Source: Halioglobus japonicus (GTDB lineage: Bacteria > Pseudomonadota > Gammaproteobacteria > Pseudomonadales > Halieaceae). Taken from it: a stretch of DNA of 64,000 bases. The notes beneath the pieces are model-generated. The model searched no databases. It saw only the letters and a program-made list of their open reading frames with translations, and was not told the origin of the DNA. The position numbers and the translations under genes are program-made. Shown in pieces: positions 56,631 to 64,000 of the stretch. The stretch spans positions 1,612,001-1,676,000 of the forward strand of contig NZ_CP019450.1 of NCBI RefSeq assembly GCF_001983995.1, written 5' to 3'. Position 1 is the stretch's first letter, and the number at the start of each line of letters is the position of its first letter.

Positions 56631-57086
56631 GTGGCCCAGGTAAAGCGCATCATCTACCCTCCCGTGTGGCTTGCCATCGGGGTGATCGTGCAGTTTGTCT
56701 GCAATGAGTACTTCCCCTTGGCGCGCTTCACCTCCACGGCGGGGCAAATGGTCGGCGGGGTGATTCTAGTTGCCGGACTGGCGCTGCTGGTGTTGGCTGG
56801 CGGGCTGTTCAAACAGGCGGATACCGACCTGATTCCTTTCAAGAATGTGTCTGCACTGGTCACTACCGGTGTGTACCGCTTCACTCGCAACCCCATGTAC
56901 CTGGGAATGACGCTGGTGTTATTGGGCTGTGCGGTAACGGTGGGGGCAGCGGCGGCGTTTATCGTGCCGCCGGTGTTTATGGCGATTATCCAGCTGCGTT
57001 TTATCCTCCCGGAAGAGCAAATGCTGCGGGAGCTGTTCCCCGAAGAGTTTCCTGCCTATTGCAAGCGGGTGCGCCGCTGGATCTAG
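56631..57086 (+). CDS. Isoprenylcysteine methyltransferase-like membrane protein
   Basis: A 151-residue membrane protein with about four helices (VWLAIGVIVQFVCNEYFP, VGGVILVAGLALLVLAGG) and the ICMT/PEMT signature TTGVYRFTRNPMYLGMTL followed by EEQMLRELFPEEFPAYCKRVRRW. Members methylate small or lipid substrates with S-adenosylmethionine; the substrate is unknown. GTG 56631 has GGAGGGG 5-10 nt upstream. Convergent with the rhodanese gene. Confidence 0.85.
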   Translation: MAQVKRIIYPPVWLAIGVIVQFVCNEYFPLARFTSTAGQMVGGVILVAGLALLVLAGGLFKQADTDLIPFKNVSALVTTGVYRFTRNPMYLGMTLVLLGCAVTVGAAAAFIVPPVFMAIIQLRFILPEEQMLRELFPEEFPAYCKRVRRWI

Positions 57087-57087
57087 T

Positions 57088-57408
57088 TCAGCGCTGCTGC
57101 TGGGCTGACAGGTCGCGGGCCTCTTCCAGGCCCCCGGCATTGATCACATTGCTGTAACCGCGCCGCTCCAGGCTTTCCTTGGCTACTTGTGCCCGGCCAC
57201 CGGCGCCGCAGTACAGGTAAATCTCGCTGTCTTTATTCACGTCCAGGCCATGTATGCCAGATTCAACCTGGTCAAAGGGGATATGGTGCGCGCCGTCGAC
57301 GTGACCTGCGTTAAATTCGGCCGGTGACCTTACGTCAATCCATACGGGCTCAGAGGCCCAGGTGACGGAGGTGTAAAGCCAGATGAGAACCGCTAGAAAT
57401 TGACGCAT
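57088..57408 (-). CDS. Secreted rhodanese-domain protein (PspE-like)
   Basis: A single-domain sulfurtransferase, 106 residues with a signal peptide (LAVLIWLYTSVTWASEP). Rhodanese features VWIDVRSPAEFNAGHVDGA and the active-site loop with Cys67 in YLYCGAGGRA. Probably a periplasmic thiosulfate:thiol sulfurtransferase. It follows hemH on the same strand by 30 nt, which could be chance or operon. Confidence 0.85.
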   Translation of the reverse strand: MRQFLAVLIWLYTSVTWASEPVWIDVRSPAEFNAGHVDGAHHIPFDQVESGIHGLDVNKDSEIYLYCGAGGRAQVAKESLERRGYSNVINAGGLEEARDLSAQQQR

Positions 57409-57438
57409 GTTGTTGTCCCGTAAATGAATTGGCAGGTG

Positions 57439-58458
57439 TCATAGCCAGCCCGCGAGTTGATCCTCGATCAGGTGCGCCAGCGCGGCGACATGGTCCTGGC
57501 CGCTGTTCAGGCAGGGTATAAACCCGTAGCTGGTACCGCCGTTGTCTATGAAAACTTCGCGATTTTCCTCGCCCATCTCTTCGATGGTTTCCAGGCAGTC
57601 TGAGGAGAACCCGGGGCAGATGACCTGCACGCTGTCGACGCCCTGGCTGGGCAGGTCGGCCAGTGTCTCATCGGCGTAGGGGCGCAGCCACTCCTCACGC
57701 CCGAAGCGTGATTGAAAGACCGTCATGTAGCTGTCCTCGGTGAGGCCCAGCAAATCGACGACCAGTTGCGTGGTGCGATGGCATTGCTGTTCGTAGGGCT
57801 CGCCCTCGTCGCAGTAGCGCTGGGGTACACCGTGGTAGGAGAACACCAACTTTTTCGGCACACCGTGTTCCGCCTGGTAGCGCTTGATGCTGAGGGCCAG
57901 GGCGGCGATATAGTCTTCGTTGTCGTGGTAACCGGAGATAAACCGCAGGTTCGGCATGGAGCGCCGGGACTCCAGGCAATCGTTAAGAGCGTCGGAGGTG
58001 GAGCCCACGGTCGCGCCGCTGTACTGGGGAAAGAGCGGCAGGACCAGCAGTTTCTCAACGCCGGCGTCGAGCATTTTTTCGACCACGCTGGCCATGGAGG
58101 GATTGCCGTAGCGCATGGCGAAATCTACCACCACATCGTCGCCGTGACGTTCACTCATGATATGGCTCAGGGCATTAGTTTGCGCCTGGGTATGTATCAT
58201 CAGCGGCGAGCCTTGTTCGGTCCATACAGTGGCGTAGGCGGCTGCCGACTTGGCTGGACGGGTATTGAGAATAATGCCGTTGAGAATGGGCACCCATTGC
58301 CAGCGGGACAGGTCAACCACCCGGGGGTCGGACAGAAATTCTTTCAGATAGCGCTTCACCGCTGCCTTGTCGGGGGCATCGGGAGTGCCGAGGTTGGTCA
58401 GGAGAACGCCAATCCGTGGGCGTTGTGCATAATTCACTGCAGTACGGCTCTTTTCCAT
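57439..58458 (-). CDS. hemH: Ferrochelatase
   Basis: Final enzyme of haem synthesis, inserting iron into protoporphyrin IX. The 339 residues carry the family hallmarks: RIGVLLTNLGTPDAP near the start, LPLFPQYSGATVGS, the active-site His in VFSYHGVPQRY, TVFQSRFGREEWLRPY and a late Glu-rich segment ETIEEMGEENRE. Complete and typical. No regulatory site seen upstream; the adjacent left gene is a rhodanese. Confidence 0.95.
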   Translation of the reverse strand: MEKSRTAVNYAQRPRIGVLLTNLGTPDAPDKAAVKRYLKEFLSDPRVVDLSRWQWVPILNGIILNTRPAKSAAAYATVWTEQGSPLMIHTQAQTNALSHIMSERHGDDVVVDFAMRYGNPSMASVVEKMLDAGVEKLLVLPLFPQYSGATVGSTSDALNDCLESRRSMPNLRFISGYHDNEDYIAALALSIKRYQAEHGVPKKLVFSYHGVPQRYCDEGEPYEQQCHRTTQLVVDLLGLTEDSYMTVFQSRFGREEWLRPYADETLADLPSQGVDSVQVICPGFSSDCLETIEEMGEENREVFIDNGGTSYGFIPCLNSGQDHVAALAHLIEDQLAGWL

Positions 58459-58585
58459 GGGGCGCCAATATACGTGGGGATACGTTGAGCGCCAAGGGGT
58501 GGATTGATTTTTTTGGTAAAGAAAAACGTCGTAGATCGGGCGTGAAACCGCGGCTGTGACAGTGGGGTGAGTTGGGATGACTCAT

Positions 58586-58867
58586 TTAGGTCATAAGCGT
58601 GTCCAGAATCATCCCGAGCAGGAACAGCGAGGTAAAGCGCCGCGTGTGGCGAAATGCGTTCGCTGAAAACCGCAGGGGCCAGATGCCCTCGGGGTAACTG
58701 GCGGGTGCTTCTGTGGGTTTTGGTGCAGAAAATACCCCAAATAGCCGGGGCAGTTGGGGCAGGCAGGCAAACACCAGTAGCATTGGCCAGGCGAAGGTGC
58801 CTGTAGCGACTGTCACGCGGTGGTTGAGGACGCCCCCCACGCGGCCCGCCATGTCGATGTTGATCAC
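58586..58867 (-). pseudogene. C-terminal fragment of a UbiA-family prenyltransferase
   Basis: About 90 residues ending RFTSLFLLGMILDTLMT and containing GVLNHRVTVATGTFAWP, LPQLPRLFGVF, YPEGIWPLRFSANAFRHTRR. These resemble the end of bacterial UbiA-like prenyltransferases (MenA or chlorophyll-synthase type). The N-terminal two thirds with the DDxxD motif are missing. It abuts the cytochrome remnant, so a deletion or recombination has probably joined two truncated genes. Moderate confidence in the family. Confidence 0.5.
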
Positions 58868-59253
58868 ACGCCTGTTTATGTTTCGCCCCTGGTGTCACCC
58901 AAGGTGTGTGGCCGCTGCCATGTTGCGGCGAAAGAGCAGTTTGCTCAGTGTGGCCACTACCGCGCCTATCGCCAGATTATTCCCAAGGACAGCCTCCACG
59001 CGCTCGTGAATGTGCACGAGGGGACCGGCTGCATGCAGTGCCAAGGTACCGAGATCAGCTCGACGAAAACAAGCGCCCAACACCGGAAACCTGGCCCAAC
59101 ATCAGTGGCACCATGAAGGCCGCCGCGGACTACGCCCACTGGCACGGCTTCTTCGAGCTGCAACAAAATCTCTACAAACTGCAACTCATCCACGCCAAAC
59201 GCCTGGAAACCGGCCAGATCGAACCCGACGCCCCCTCCGCAAAAAACACTAAC
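58868..59253 (+). pseudogene. Remnant of a multihaem hydroxylamine-oxidoreductase-like cytochrome c
   Basis: One frame reads PVYVSPLVSPKVCGRCH, then EQFAQCGHYRAYRQIIP and DSLHALVNVHEG, TGCMQCQGTEI, matching the start of octahaem HAO-like cytochromes (CxxCH haem sites; the second has Gln instead of His). After a frame change comes LDENKRPTPETWPN, but the central haem region is gone. It jumps to a C-terminal-like HWHGFFELQQNLYKLQ. It is thus frameshifted and internally deleted, and cannot bind the full haem set. It ends near the hairpin repeat at 59251. Confidence 0.65.
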
Positions 59254-59320
59254 CCTGGGGTCAGGTCTCAAAATTCTGAAGCAAGCGTTTCAGAATTTTG
59301 AGACCTGACCCCAGTGGGTT
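59251..59320. repeat. Long perfect hairpin (REP-like), 26-bp stem
   Basis: 59255-59280 is the exact reverse complement of 59289-59314 around an 8-base loop. The outer AACCC/GGGTT also pairs after a 2-base bulge. The core GGGGTCAGGTCTCAAAA resembles REP-like palindromes common in gammaproteobacterial intergenic DNA. It lies between the cytochrome remnant and the AarF genes and may also terminate transcription. Confidence 0.9.
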
Positions 59321-59437
59321 AGCATGAAATTGGGGGGATGTCGCGCTTCTCAAAGGGCGAAACTGTCCGTAATATCCGCGGTCGATAATAATTATGTCTG
59401 ATGTTCCGGTGATCCCGGTATTGAAAATGAGGTAGCC

Positions 59438-60850
59438 GTGGCAAAGAAAGACAAGCCCACGTTTTCCGCTGGCGCACTGCGCCGCAGTTTGAGTGTTTCC
59501 ATGGCCGGCGTACGCGCTGGTGGTGCCCTTGCGGTGGATGGTGCGGTATCGCGCCTGATGGGCAAGAGTGAGGATGATCCCCAATCGGACTTTGCCCGGT
59601 CCGAGGCGCAGCGTTTTGCTGCAGAACTTGGACGGCTCAAGGGCACCTACGTCAAAATTGGACAAATGCTGGCCCTGTTTGGCGAACACTTCCTGCCCCC
59701 GGTGCTGGTCGATGCACTGCGCGATCTGTCTGATCAGACGGAGCCTTTGCACTGGGATGCACTGGAGTCGTTTGTGCGCGGCTCGCTCGGGGCGCGTTTT
59801 GATGAACTGGACATCGATCCGGAGGCCATCGCCGCCGCCTCGCTGGCGCAGGTGCATCTGGCGCAGGTACGGGCGACGGGCGAGTGGATTTGCATCAAGG
59901 TTCAGTACCCCGGGTTGGCGAGTATGATCGACAGCGATTTCGACGCTGTGATCAAGATGCTGGTGCTGGCCCGCTGGGTGAAATCCGGGCGCGATCTCGA
60001 TCACTGGATGAAGTCGCTGCGCTCACACCTGCACAACGAAATTGATTACCACCGCGAAGCCCTGCTCACCGAAGAGATGGGGCAGCGTGTTGCGGGGCTA
60101 TCGGCCTCGGGGGTGAGCTACAAAGTGCCGCAGCTACATCGTGACTACTGTACGGGCGTTGTGCTGGCGATGGAGTTCATCGAGGGGTACTCGGTGGTCG
60201 ATACTTCCATTCAGGGGCTCTCGCAGCAACGCCGTAATGACCTGGGCAAAGCGATGCTGGAGCTATTCTTCTATGAGCTGTATGACTGGGGCACGCTGCA
60301 GACCGACCCCAATTTTGGCAACTATCTGTTGCAGCTCGACGACCGGCGCAAACGCGAGGGCAACGACCAGCTGGCCCTGCTCGATTTCGGTTCTGTGCTC
60401 GATTGCAGCGACGAATTTCTCTTTCATCTACGCCACACGATAGCCGCGAGCCAGCGCCAGGATGAGCCTGCGATCGTAGAGGGTCTCATCGGTCTGGGTT
60501 GCCTGCAGCCCGATGCCAGCGATGAGGCACGGCACATGTTTGCAGACTTCTGCGTACATTTGCTGGAGCCACTGCGCCCGGTGGCGGAGTTGCCGGCTGA
60601 GTATCTCAATGCGGATGGCGAGTACTGCTGGGGAAGATCGCGGTTGATGCGGCGCGCCGGCAAACAGGCGGCGGTGTCGGCGGCCAGTCGGCACTTCACC
60701 ACGCCCTCGCGGGACTTTGCATTGATCGCCCGCAAGCTGACCGGCGTATTTAACTTTATTGCCGTACTGGATGCCCAGTTTAATGCCTGTGACATGATTG
60801 AATCCCATATTGCCGCCTGGCAGGAGCGTGAATCGCGTGGCCGGACGTAA
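59438..60850 (+). CDS. ABC1/AarF-family (UbiB-like) atypical kinase
   Basis: A 470-residue protein of the ABC1/ADCK/UbiB family, which has a protein-kinase-like fold with an atypical ATP site and is linked to ubiquinone or lipid metabolism. Visible are the KxGQ segment YVKIGQMLAL at about residues 71-80, the Ala-rich loop AIAAASLAQVHLAQV, the ATP Lys in ICIKVQYPG, QTDPNFGNY and the metal-binding LLDFGSV. GTG 59438 has GAGGTAG upstream. A second family member follows, overlapping by about 14 nt. Confidence 0.88.
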   Translation: MAKKDKPTFSAGALRRSLSVSMAGVRAGGALAVDGAVSRLMGKSEDDPQSDFARSEAQRFAAELGRLKGTYVKIGQMLALFGEHFLPPVLVDALRDLSDQTEPLHWDALESFVRGSLGARFDELDIDPEAIAAASLAQVHLAQVRATGEWICIKVQYPGLASMIDSDFDAVIKMLVLARWVKSGRDLDHWMKSLRSHLHNEIDYHREALLTEEMGQRVAGLSASGVSYKVPQLHRDYCTGVVLAMEFIEGYSVVDTSIQGLSQQRRNDLGKAMLELFFYELYDWGTLQTDPNFGNYLLQLDDRRKREGNDQLALLDFGSVLDCSDEFLFHLRHTIAASQRQDEPAIVEGLIGLGCLQPDASDEARHMFADFCVHLLEPLRPVAELPAEYLNADGEYCWGRSRLMRRAGKQAAVSAASRHFTTPSRDFALIARKLTGVFNFIAVLDAQFNACDMIESHIAAWQERESRGRT

Positions 60851-62159
60851 ACCAGATGATGACCAGAAAGCGATTCCCACCAGCCGGGTAGGGCGCTTTG
60901 CGCGTGTCGCTAAAATGGCCGGCGGCGTGGCCGGTGGCATGATTGCCGAGGGTACGCGCCAGTTGAAGGCCGGCAAGCGGCCGCGGGCACGTGACATGCT
61001 GCTCACCCCGGGCAATGCCCGGCGGGTGGCAGACCAGCTTGCGACCATGCGCGGCGCCGCCATGAAAGTGGGCCAGATTCTGTCGATGGATACCGGCGAT
61101 TTTCTGCCCCGGGAACTGGCAGACATTCTCGCTCGGCTGCGCTCTGACGCTCGCTACATGCCGCCAAACCAGCTCAATGCGGTCATGACCGAAGCCTATG
61201 GCGAAGAGTGGGAAGCGATGTTCTACGGCTTTGAGCACAAGCCCCTGGCCGCTGCCTCGATTGGTCAGGTCCATCGCACCGTATCGCCTGATGGCCGTGA
61301 AATCGTGCTCAAGGTGCAGTACCCGGGTATTGCAAACAGCATTGACGCGGATGTCGACAATATTGCGTCGCTGTTGAATATCTCCGGCCTGTTACCGGCA
61401 GAGCTGGAGATTCAGCCGCTGCTTGAAGACGCCAAAGCCCAGCTGCACGACGAGGCCGACTACCACAAGGAAGCTGAATTCCTCGCTGCATTCGGTGAGC
61501 TGCTGGCGGACGATGAGCGATTTGTGGTCCCGGAGGTGATTCCCGATATTACCCGCAAGACGGTACTCGCCATGACCTATGTGGAAGGCGAGCCAATAGA
61601 AACCATTGCCACCTTGCCCCAGGCAGATCGCGATGCGGTGATGACGGCGCTGGTGGAGCTCATGTTCCGGGAGTTGTTCGAGCTACGCATGGTTCAGACC
61701 GACCCCAATTTCGCCAACTACCAGTACAACCGCCGCAGCGGCAAGATTGTGTTGCTGGATTTTGGTGCCACCCGCCGGTTCAAGGCCGGTTTCGTCAATA
61801 ACTACCGCAGCCTGGCCAAGGCGGCCATCGCCGGAAACGAAAAGCGGCTGCTGGCCGCGGCTGAAAAAGTAGGATACGCCGTTGGCGATGAGGACAGCGA
61901 GTATCGCGAGATGATTCTGGCGCTGTTCCTGGTGGCTCTGGAGCCGCTGCAGCACGAAGGTCCCTATGATTTTGCCGCCTCAGACATGGCGGCACGCATG
62001 TCACAACTGGGTGAGGACGTCACCCGCTTCAAGGATTTCTGGAAGGCACCGCCCACCGATGCTGTTTACTTTCATCGCAAGCTGGGGGGGATGTTTATGC
62101 TGGCGAGCCGCCTTAAGGCGCGGGTGGATGTACAGCAGCTGTTGCGGCAGTTTCTGTAG
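60837..62159 (+). CDS. ABC1/AarF-family (UbiB-like) atypical kinase (tandem paralogue)
   Basis: A 440-residue protein with the same motifs: KVGQILSMDTGDFLP, PLAAASIGQVHRT, VLKVQYPG, QTDPNFANYQYN, LLDFGATRRF. The frame stays open from 60798. GTG 60837 (MAGRKPDD) follows GGAG by 10 nt, and GTG 60828 is another option; either start overlaps the end of the previous gene, implying coupled translation. It differs in its N and C termini, so the two are old tandem duplicates or partners rather than recent copies. Confidence 0.87.
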   Translation: MAGRKPDDDQKAIPTSRVGRFARVAKMAGGVAGGMIAEGTRQLKAGKRPRARDMLLTPGNARRVADQLATMRGAAMKVGQILSMDTGDFLPRELADILARLRSDARYMPPNQLNAVMTEAYGEEWEAMFYGFEHKPLAAASIGQVHRTVSPDGREIVLKVQYPGIANSIDADVDNIASLLNISGLLPAELEIQPLLEDAKAQLHDEADYHKEAEFLAAFGELLADDERFVVPEVIPDITRKTVLAMTYVEGEPIETIATLPQADRDAVMTALVELMFRELFELRMVQTDPNFANYQYNRRSGKIVLLDFGATRRFKAGFVNNYRSLAKAAIAGNEKRLLAAAEKVGYAVGDEDSEYREMILALFLVALEPLQHEGPYDFAASDMAARMSQLGEDVTRFKDFWKAPPTDAVYFHRKLGGMFMLASRLKARVDVQQLLRQFL

Positions 62160-62167
62160 GGGCGCCC

Positions 62168-63589
62168 TCAGGAGCCCACAGTCTCCGCGTATAATTCGTC
62201 GAAGGATTCCTGCAGGCAATCCGTGTAAAAGCCCGGGTCCGGCAGCATGTCGCGACAACCGGTGAACGACAGCGTGATCGACCCCTTTTTGTTCTGTACC
62301 GAACTGTAAACAATGTGGAATAGCCCCACGTTGGGCAGCAGTGGTCCCAGGCTGATGGAGTCCACCAATTCCGCACCACACATATACAACTGGAAGGGGG
62401 CGCCGGGAACATTGGTGATCACGGTATTGAACATGGTGCCGGCCTCGGCCAGGCCCGTGGCTGCGGCGGTACGGATCGCCAGCGACAATACGTTGCCTGG
62501 CAGCACGTCGGCTACGTCGACTGCAAAGCGTGGTCCCAGTGCTTCGGCATAGGCCTTGGCGGAGGTTGAAGCCTTGTGGATGGCGGCCAGTCGCTCGGCA
62601 CCATTTTCTATGTTGGTATGCATGCTGACGTGCATAAAACCCACCATGTTGCCGCCGGCAGCGCGCTCCTCGACGGAGCGCACGTCGATAGGGCAGCCTG
62701 TGATCAGGCTGTCATTGGGGAGCTCGCCTTTCGAGTCGAGGTAGCGGCGCATGCCGCCACCGACAATGGCGAGCATGGTGTCATTAATGGTCGCCCCGGG
62801 GCTGGTGTTTTTAATCGCGCGCACATTCTCAAAATCAAAGCGTTTTGCGCCCACCACCCGGTGGCGTGAAATCTTGCCCTGAAAGCGCGTGTTCTGGCGC
62901 TCGTTCATTTCCTCAAAGTCGCCCGCTTTGCGGCCGGCACGGATACGGGTGAATGCGGGGACGCTGTCTTTAACGAACTGCCATGCCTGGGCCGGTTTTT
63001 TCCAGGCATCGACATAGGCTCGGCCGAGCATGCGGGCCTTGGAAGGGCGCTCGATGATCCACGGCGGTGCTTCACCGGGATCGCTGGTTTCAGGTGTCAT
63101 GTCGTGCACGATGTTCATGAACTGGGCACCGGTGGCGCCATCCATTGCGCAGTGATGTACCTTCATCAACAGCGCGAAGCAGCCTGGAGGGTAGCCCTCT
63201 ACATTGTTCAGCCCCTCAATGACATACAGTTCCCACATGGGCTTGTCGCGGCGGAGGGGTACGGCATGAATGCGGGAGGCCAGAATGCACAGCTGGCGCC
63301 AGTCGCCGGGCTTGGGCAGGGCGATATGGCGAACGTGGTACTCCATGTCGAAGTCAGGGTCTTCCACCCAATAAGGGCGGCCGACACCACCGGGAACAAA
63401 CGCGAGTTTGCGGCGAAAAATGGGCGATAGATGCTTGCGGCGCTCTAGCATGTCCAGGATCTGCTTAAAGCGTACCTTGCCATTGGGCGCGGTGGACTGA
63501 TCATAAATGCTGACGCCGCCAATATGCTGGGGCATGCCGTCTATTTCGGCATGCAGGAACATGGCGTCCTGACCGGAGAGTTGCTGCAT
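62168..63589 (-). CDS. Wax ester synthase/diacylglycerol acyltransferase (WS/DGAT)
   Basis: A membrane-associated acyltransferase that joins acyl-CoA to fatty alcohol or diacylglycerol for storage lipid. Start ATG 63589 (MQQLSGQDAMFL), with TGGAAAG upstream, is preferred to the longer frame to 63649; 473 residues, the typical length. The catalytic HHxxxDG is seen as VHHCAMDGATG at about residue 144. The C-terminal ND-type motif region is TNVPGAPFQLYMCGAE. Convergent with the second AarF gene, 8 nt apart. Suggests wax ester or triglyceride storage, common in marine gammaproteobacteria. Confidence 0.92.
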   Translation of the reverse strand: MQQLSGQDAMFLHAEIDGMPQHIGGVSIYDQSTAPNGKVRFKQILDMLERRKHLSPIFRRKLAFVPGGVGRPYWVEDPDFDMEYHVRHIALPKPGDWRQLCILASRIHAVPLRRDKPMWELYVIEGLNNVEGYPPGCFALLMKVHHCAMDGATGAQFMNIVHDMTPETSDPGEAPPWIIERPSKARMLGRAYVDAWKKPAQAWQFVKDSVPAFTRIRAGRKAGDFEEMNERQNTRFQGKISRHRVVGAKRFDFENVRAIKNTSPGATINDTMLAIVGGGMRRYLDSKGELPNDSLITGCPIDVRSVEERAAGGNMVGFMHVSMHTNIENGAERLAAIHKASTSAKAYAEALGPRFAVDVADVLPGNVLSLAIRTAAATGLAEAGTMFNTVITNVPGAPFQLYMCGAELVDSISLGPLLPNVGLFHIVYSSVQNKKGSITLSFTGCRDMLPDPGFYTDCLQESFDELYAETVGS

Positions 63590-63676
63590 GGACTTTCCAG
63601 GCTCCTGTTGTCGAATCCTCAGCATTGCGGGTTTTCCAGCCAACGTCAAACGTGTGGGCCCGGCGCAGTACCCTGT

Positions 63677-64000
63677 CTAGTCGACGACAATTTCATCGAG
63701 GTGAACAGGGCGGGTAATCAGCTGGCGCTGTTCGGGGCCGTAGTGCTGATCGCGGTTTTCCAGGCGCAGGCGCAGGTATCTGGCTGACGTAGTGTCTGCT
63801 TCGAGTATGACGGCGCCGTTGTTCAGTGCGTCACCTTCACATTGGCCTAGCGGCTGCCACTGCTGGCTGTCATCGGATGAATATGCCTCGATCCTGCTAG
63901 GAAAAAACAGTTCGCGATGGGCGCCTGCTTCAAAGTTCAGACTCATCCGGGTCACTGGCTGGGAGCTGCCCAGGTCGATGACCAGATCGTTGTCGACATC
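63677..64000 (-). CDS. C-terminal F5/8 type C (discoidin)-like domain, 5'-partial at window edge
   Basis: The minus-strand frame is open to base 64000 and ends at 63677, giving 107 residues. It holds a jelly-roll carbohydrate-binding pattern: DNDLVIDLGSSQPVTRMSL, FPSRIEAYSSDD, ARYLRLRLENRD and LDEIVVD, as in F5/8 type C domains at the end of glycoside hydrolases such as GH20. The catalytic part lies beyond the window, so the enzyme is unknown. Confidence 0.7.
   Translation of the reverse strand, partial: DVDNDLVIDLGSSQPVTRMSLNFEAGAHRELFFPSRIEAYSSDDSQQWQPLGQCEGDALNNGAVILEADTTSARYLRLRLENRDQHYGPEQRQLITRPVHLDEIVVD

Noticed and set aside
57712..58488. 258-residue rightward frame opposite hemH
   Set aside because: Antisense shadow of a typical ferrochelatase.

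Overview
The window reads as chromosomal DNA of a marine, polysaccharide-using gammaproteobacterium. I infer a Halieaceae/Cellvibrionales-like host from the TonB-dependent receptors, TPR-sulfotransferases, CocE-type hydrolase, WS/DGAT acyltransferase and SDR-rich content; no rRNA or marker gene in the window fixes the taxon. It falls into two parts. Bases 1 to about 14,200 are a visibly more A+T-rich genomic island. The rest is ordinary, gene-dense chromosome.

Island (1-14,205). The left edge holds a very large tyrosine recombinase translationally coupled to an unknown partner, followed by a perfect hairpin and eight 14-bp tandem repeats. From about 4.7 to 10.7 kb lies a cluster of small genes separated by attC-like sites, with no integron integrase in the window (a CALIN-like array). 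Leftward cassettes (4,784-7,395) and rightward cassettes (8,283-10,696, including an lspA-type signal peptidase II) diverge from a frameshifted small tyrosine recombinase bracketed by a 21-bp inverted repeat. A non-coding module of about 75-95 bp (GTCCGCTTTTGGCCCC...) recurs between cassettes. Nearly all cassette products are exported, lipidated or membrane proteins. The island ends with a leftward operon, excisionase - integrase - four small unknown genes, abutting the 3' end of a tRNA-Met, the likely attachment site.

Chromosome (14,206-64,000). 14.4-23.2 kb: a LysR regulator, secreted proteins, two SDRs (one with a signal peptide), a broken DUF1223 gene, a sulfotransferase and a secreted CocE-type hydrolase. 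23.4-41.4 kb: a galactan/galactoside utilisation locus: TonB receptor, GH30 hydrolase, GH2 beta-galactosidase, GPH sugar transporter, a probable beta-propeller protein, then galT-galK and a second TonB receptor, interleaved with two TPR-sulfotransferases. The proposed flow is outer-membrane uptake, periplasmic cleavage, inner-membrane import, cytoplasmic beta-galactosidase and Leloir entry. 41.4-49.0 kb: a LysR regulator divergent from an SDR-oxidoreductase-esterase-BCCT transporter operon, facing a two-subunit aconitase-X pair. 49.1-55.6 kb: TetR, enoyl-CoA hydratase (frameshifted), an acidic beta-helix protein, a one-domain voltage-gated channel with an unusual filter, an outer-membrane protein and a frameshifted aldehyde dehydrogenase. 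55.7-64 kb: ZIP transporter (frameshifted), a methyltransferase-like membrane protein, rhodanese, ferrochelatase, decayed prenyltransferase and multihaem cytochrome remnants, a large hairpin repeat, two AarF/ABC1 proteins, a WS/DGAT acyltransferase and the end of a discoidin-domain protein.

Five genes carry what looks like the same lesion, one base missing from a C or G homopolymer. This raises the possibility of sequencing error rather than real pseudogenes.
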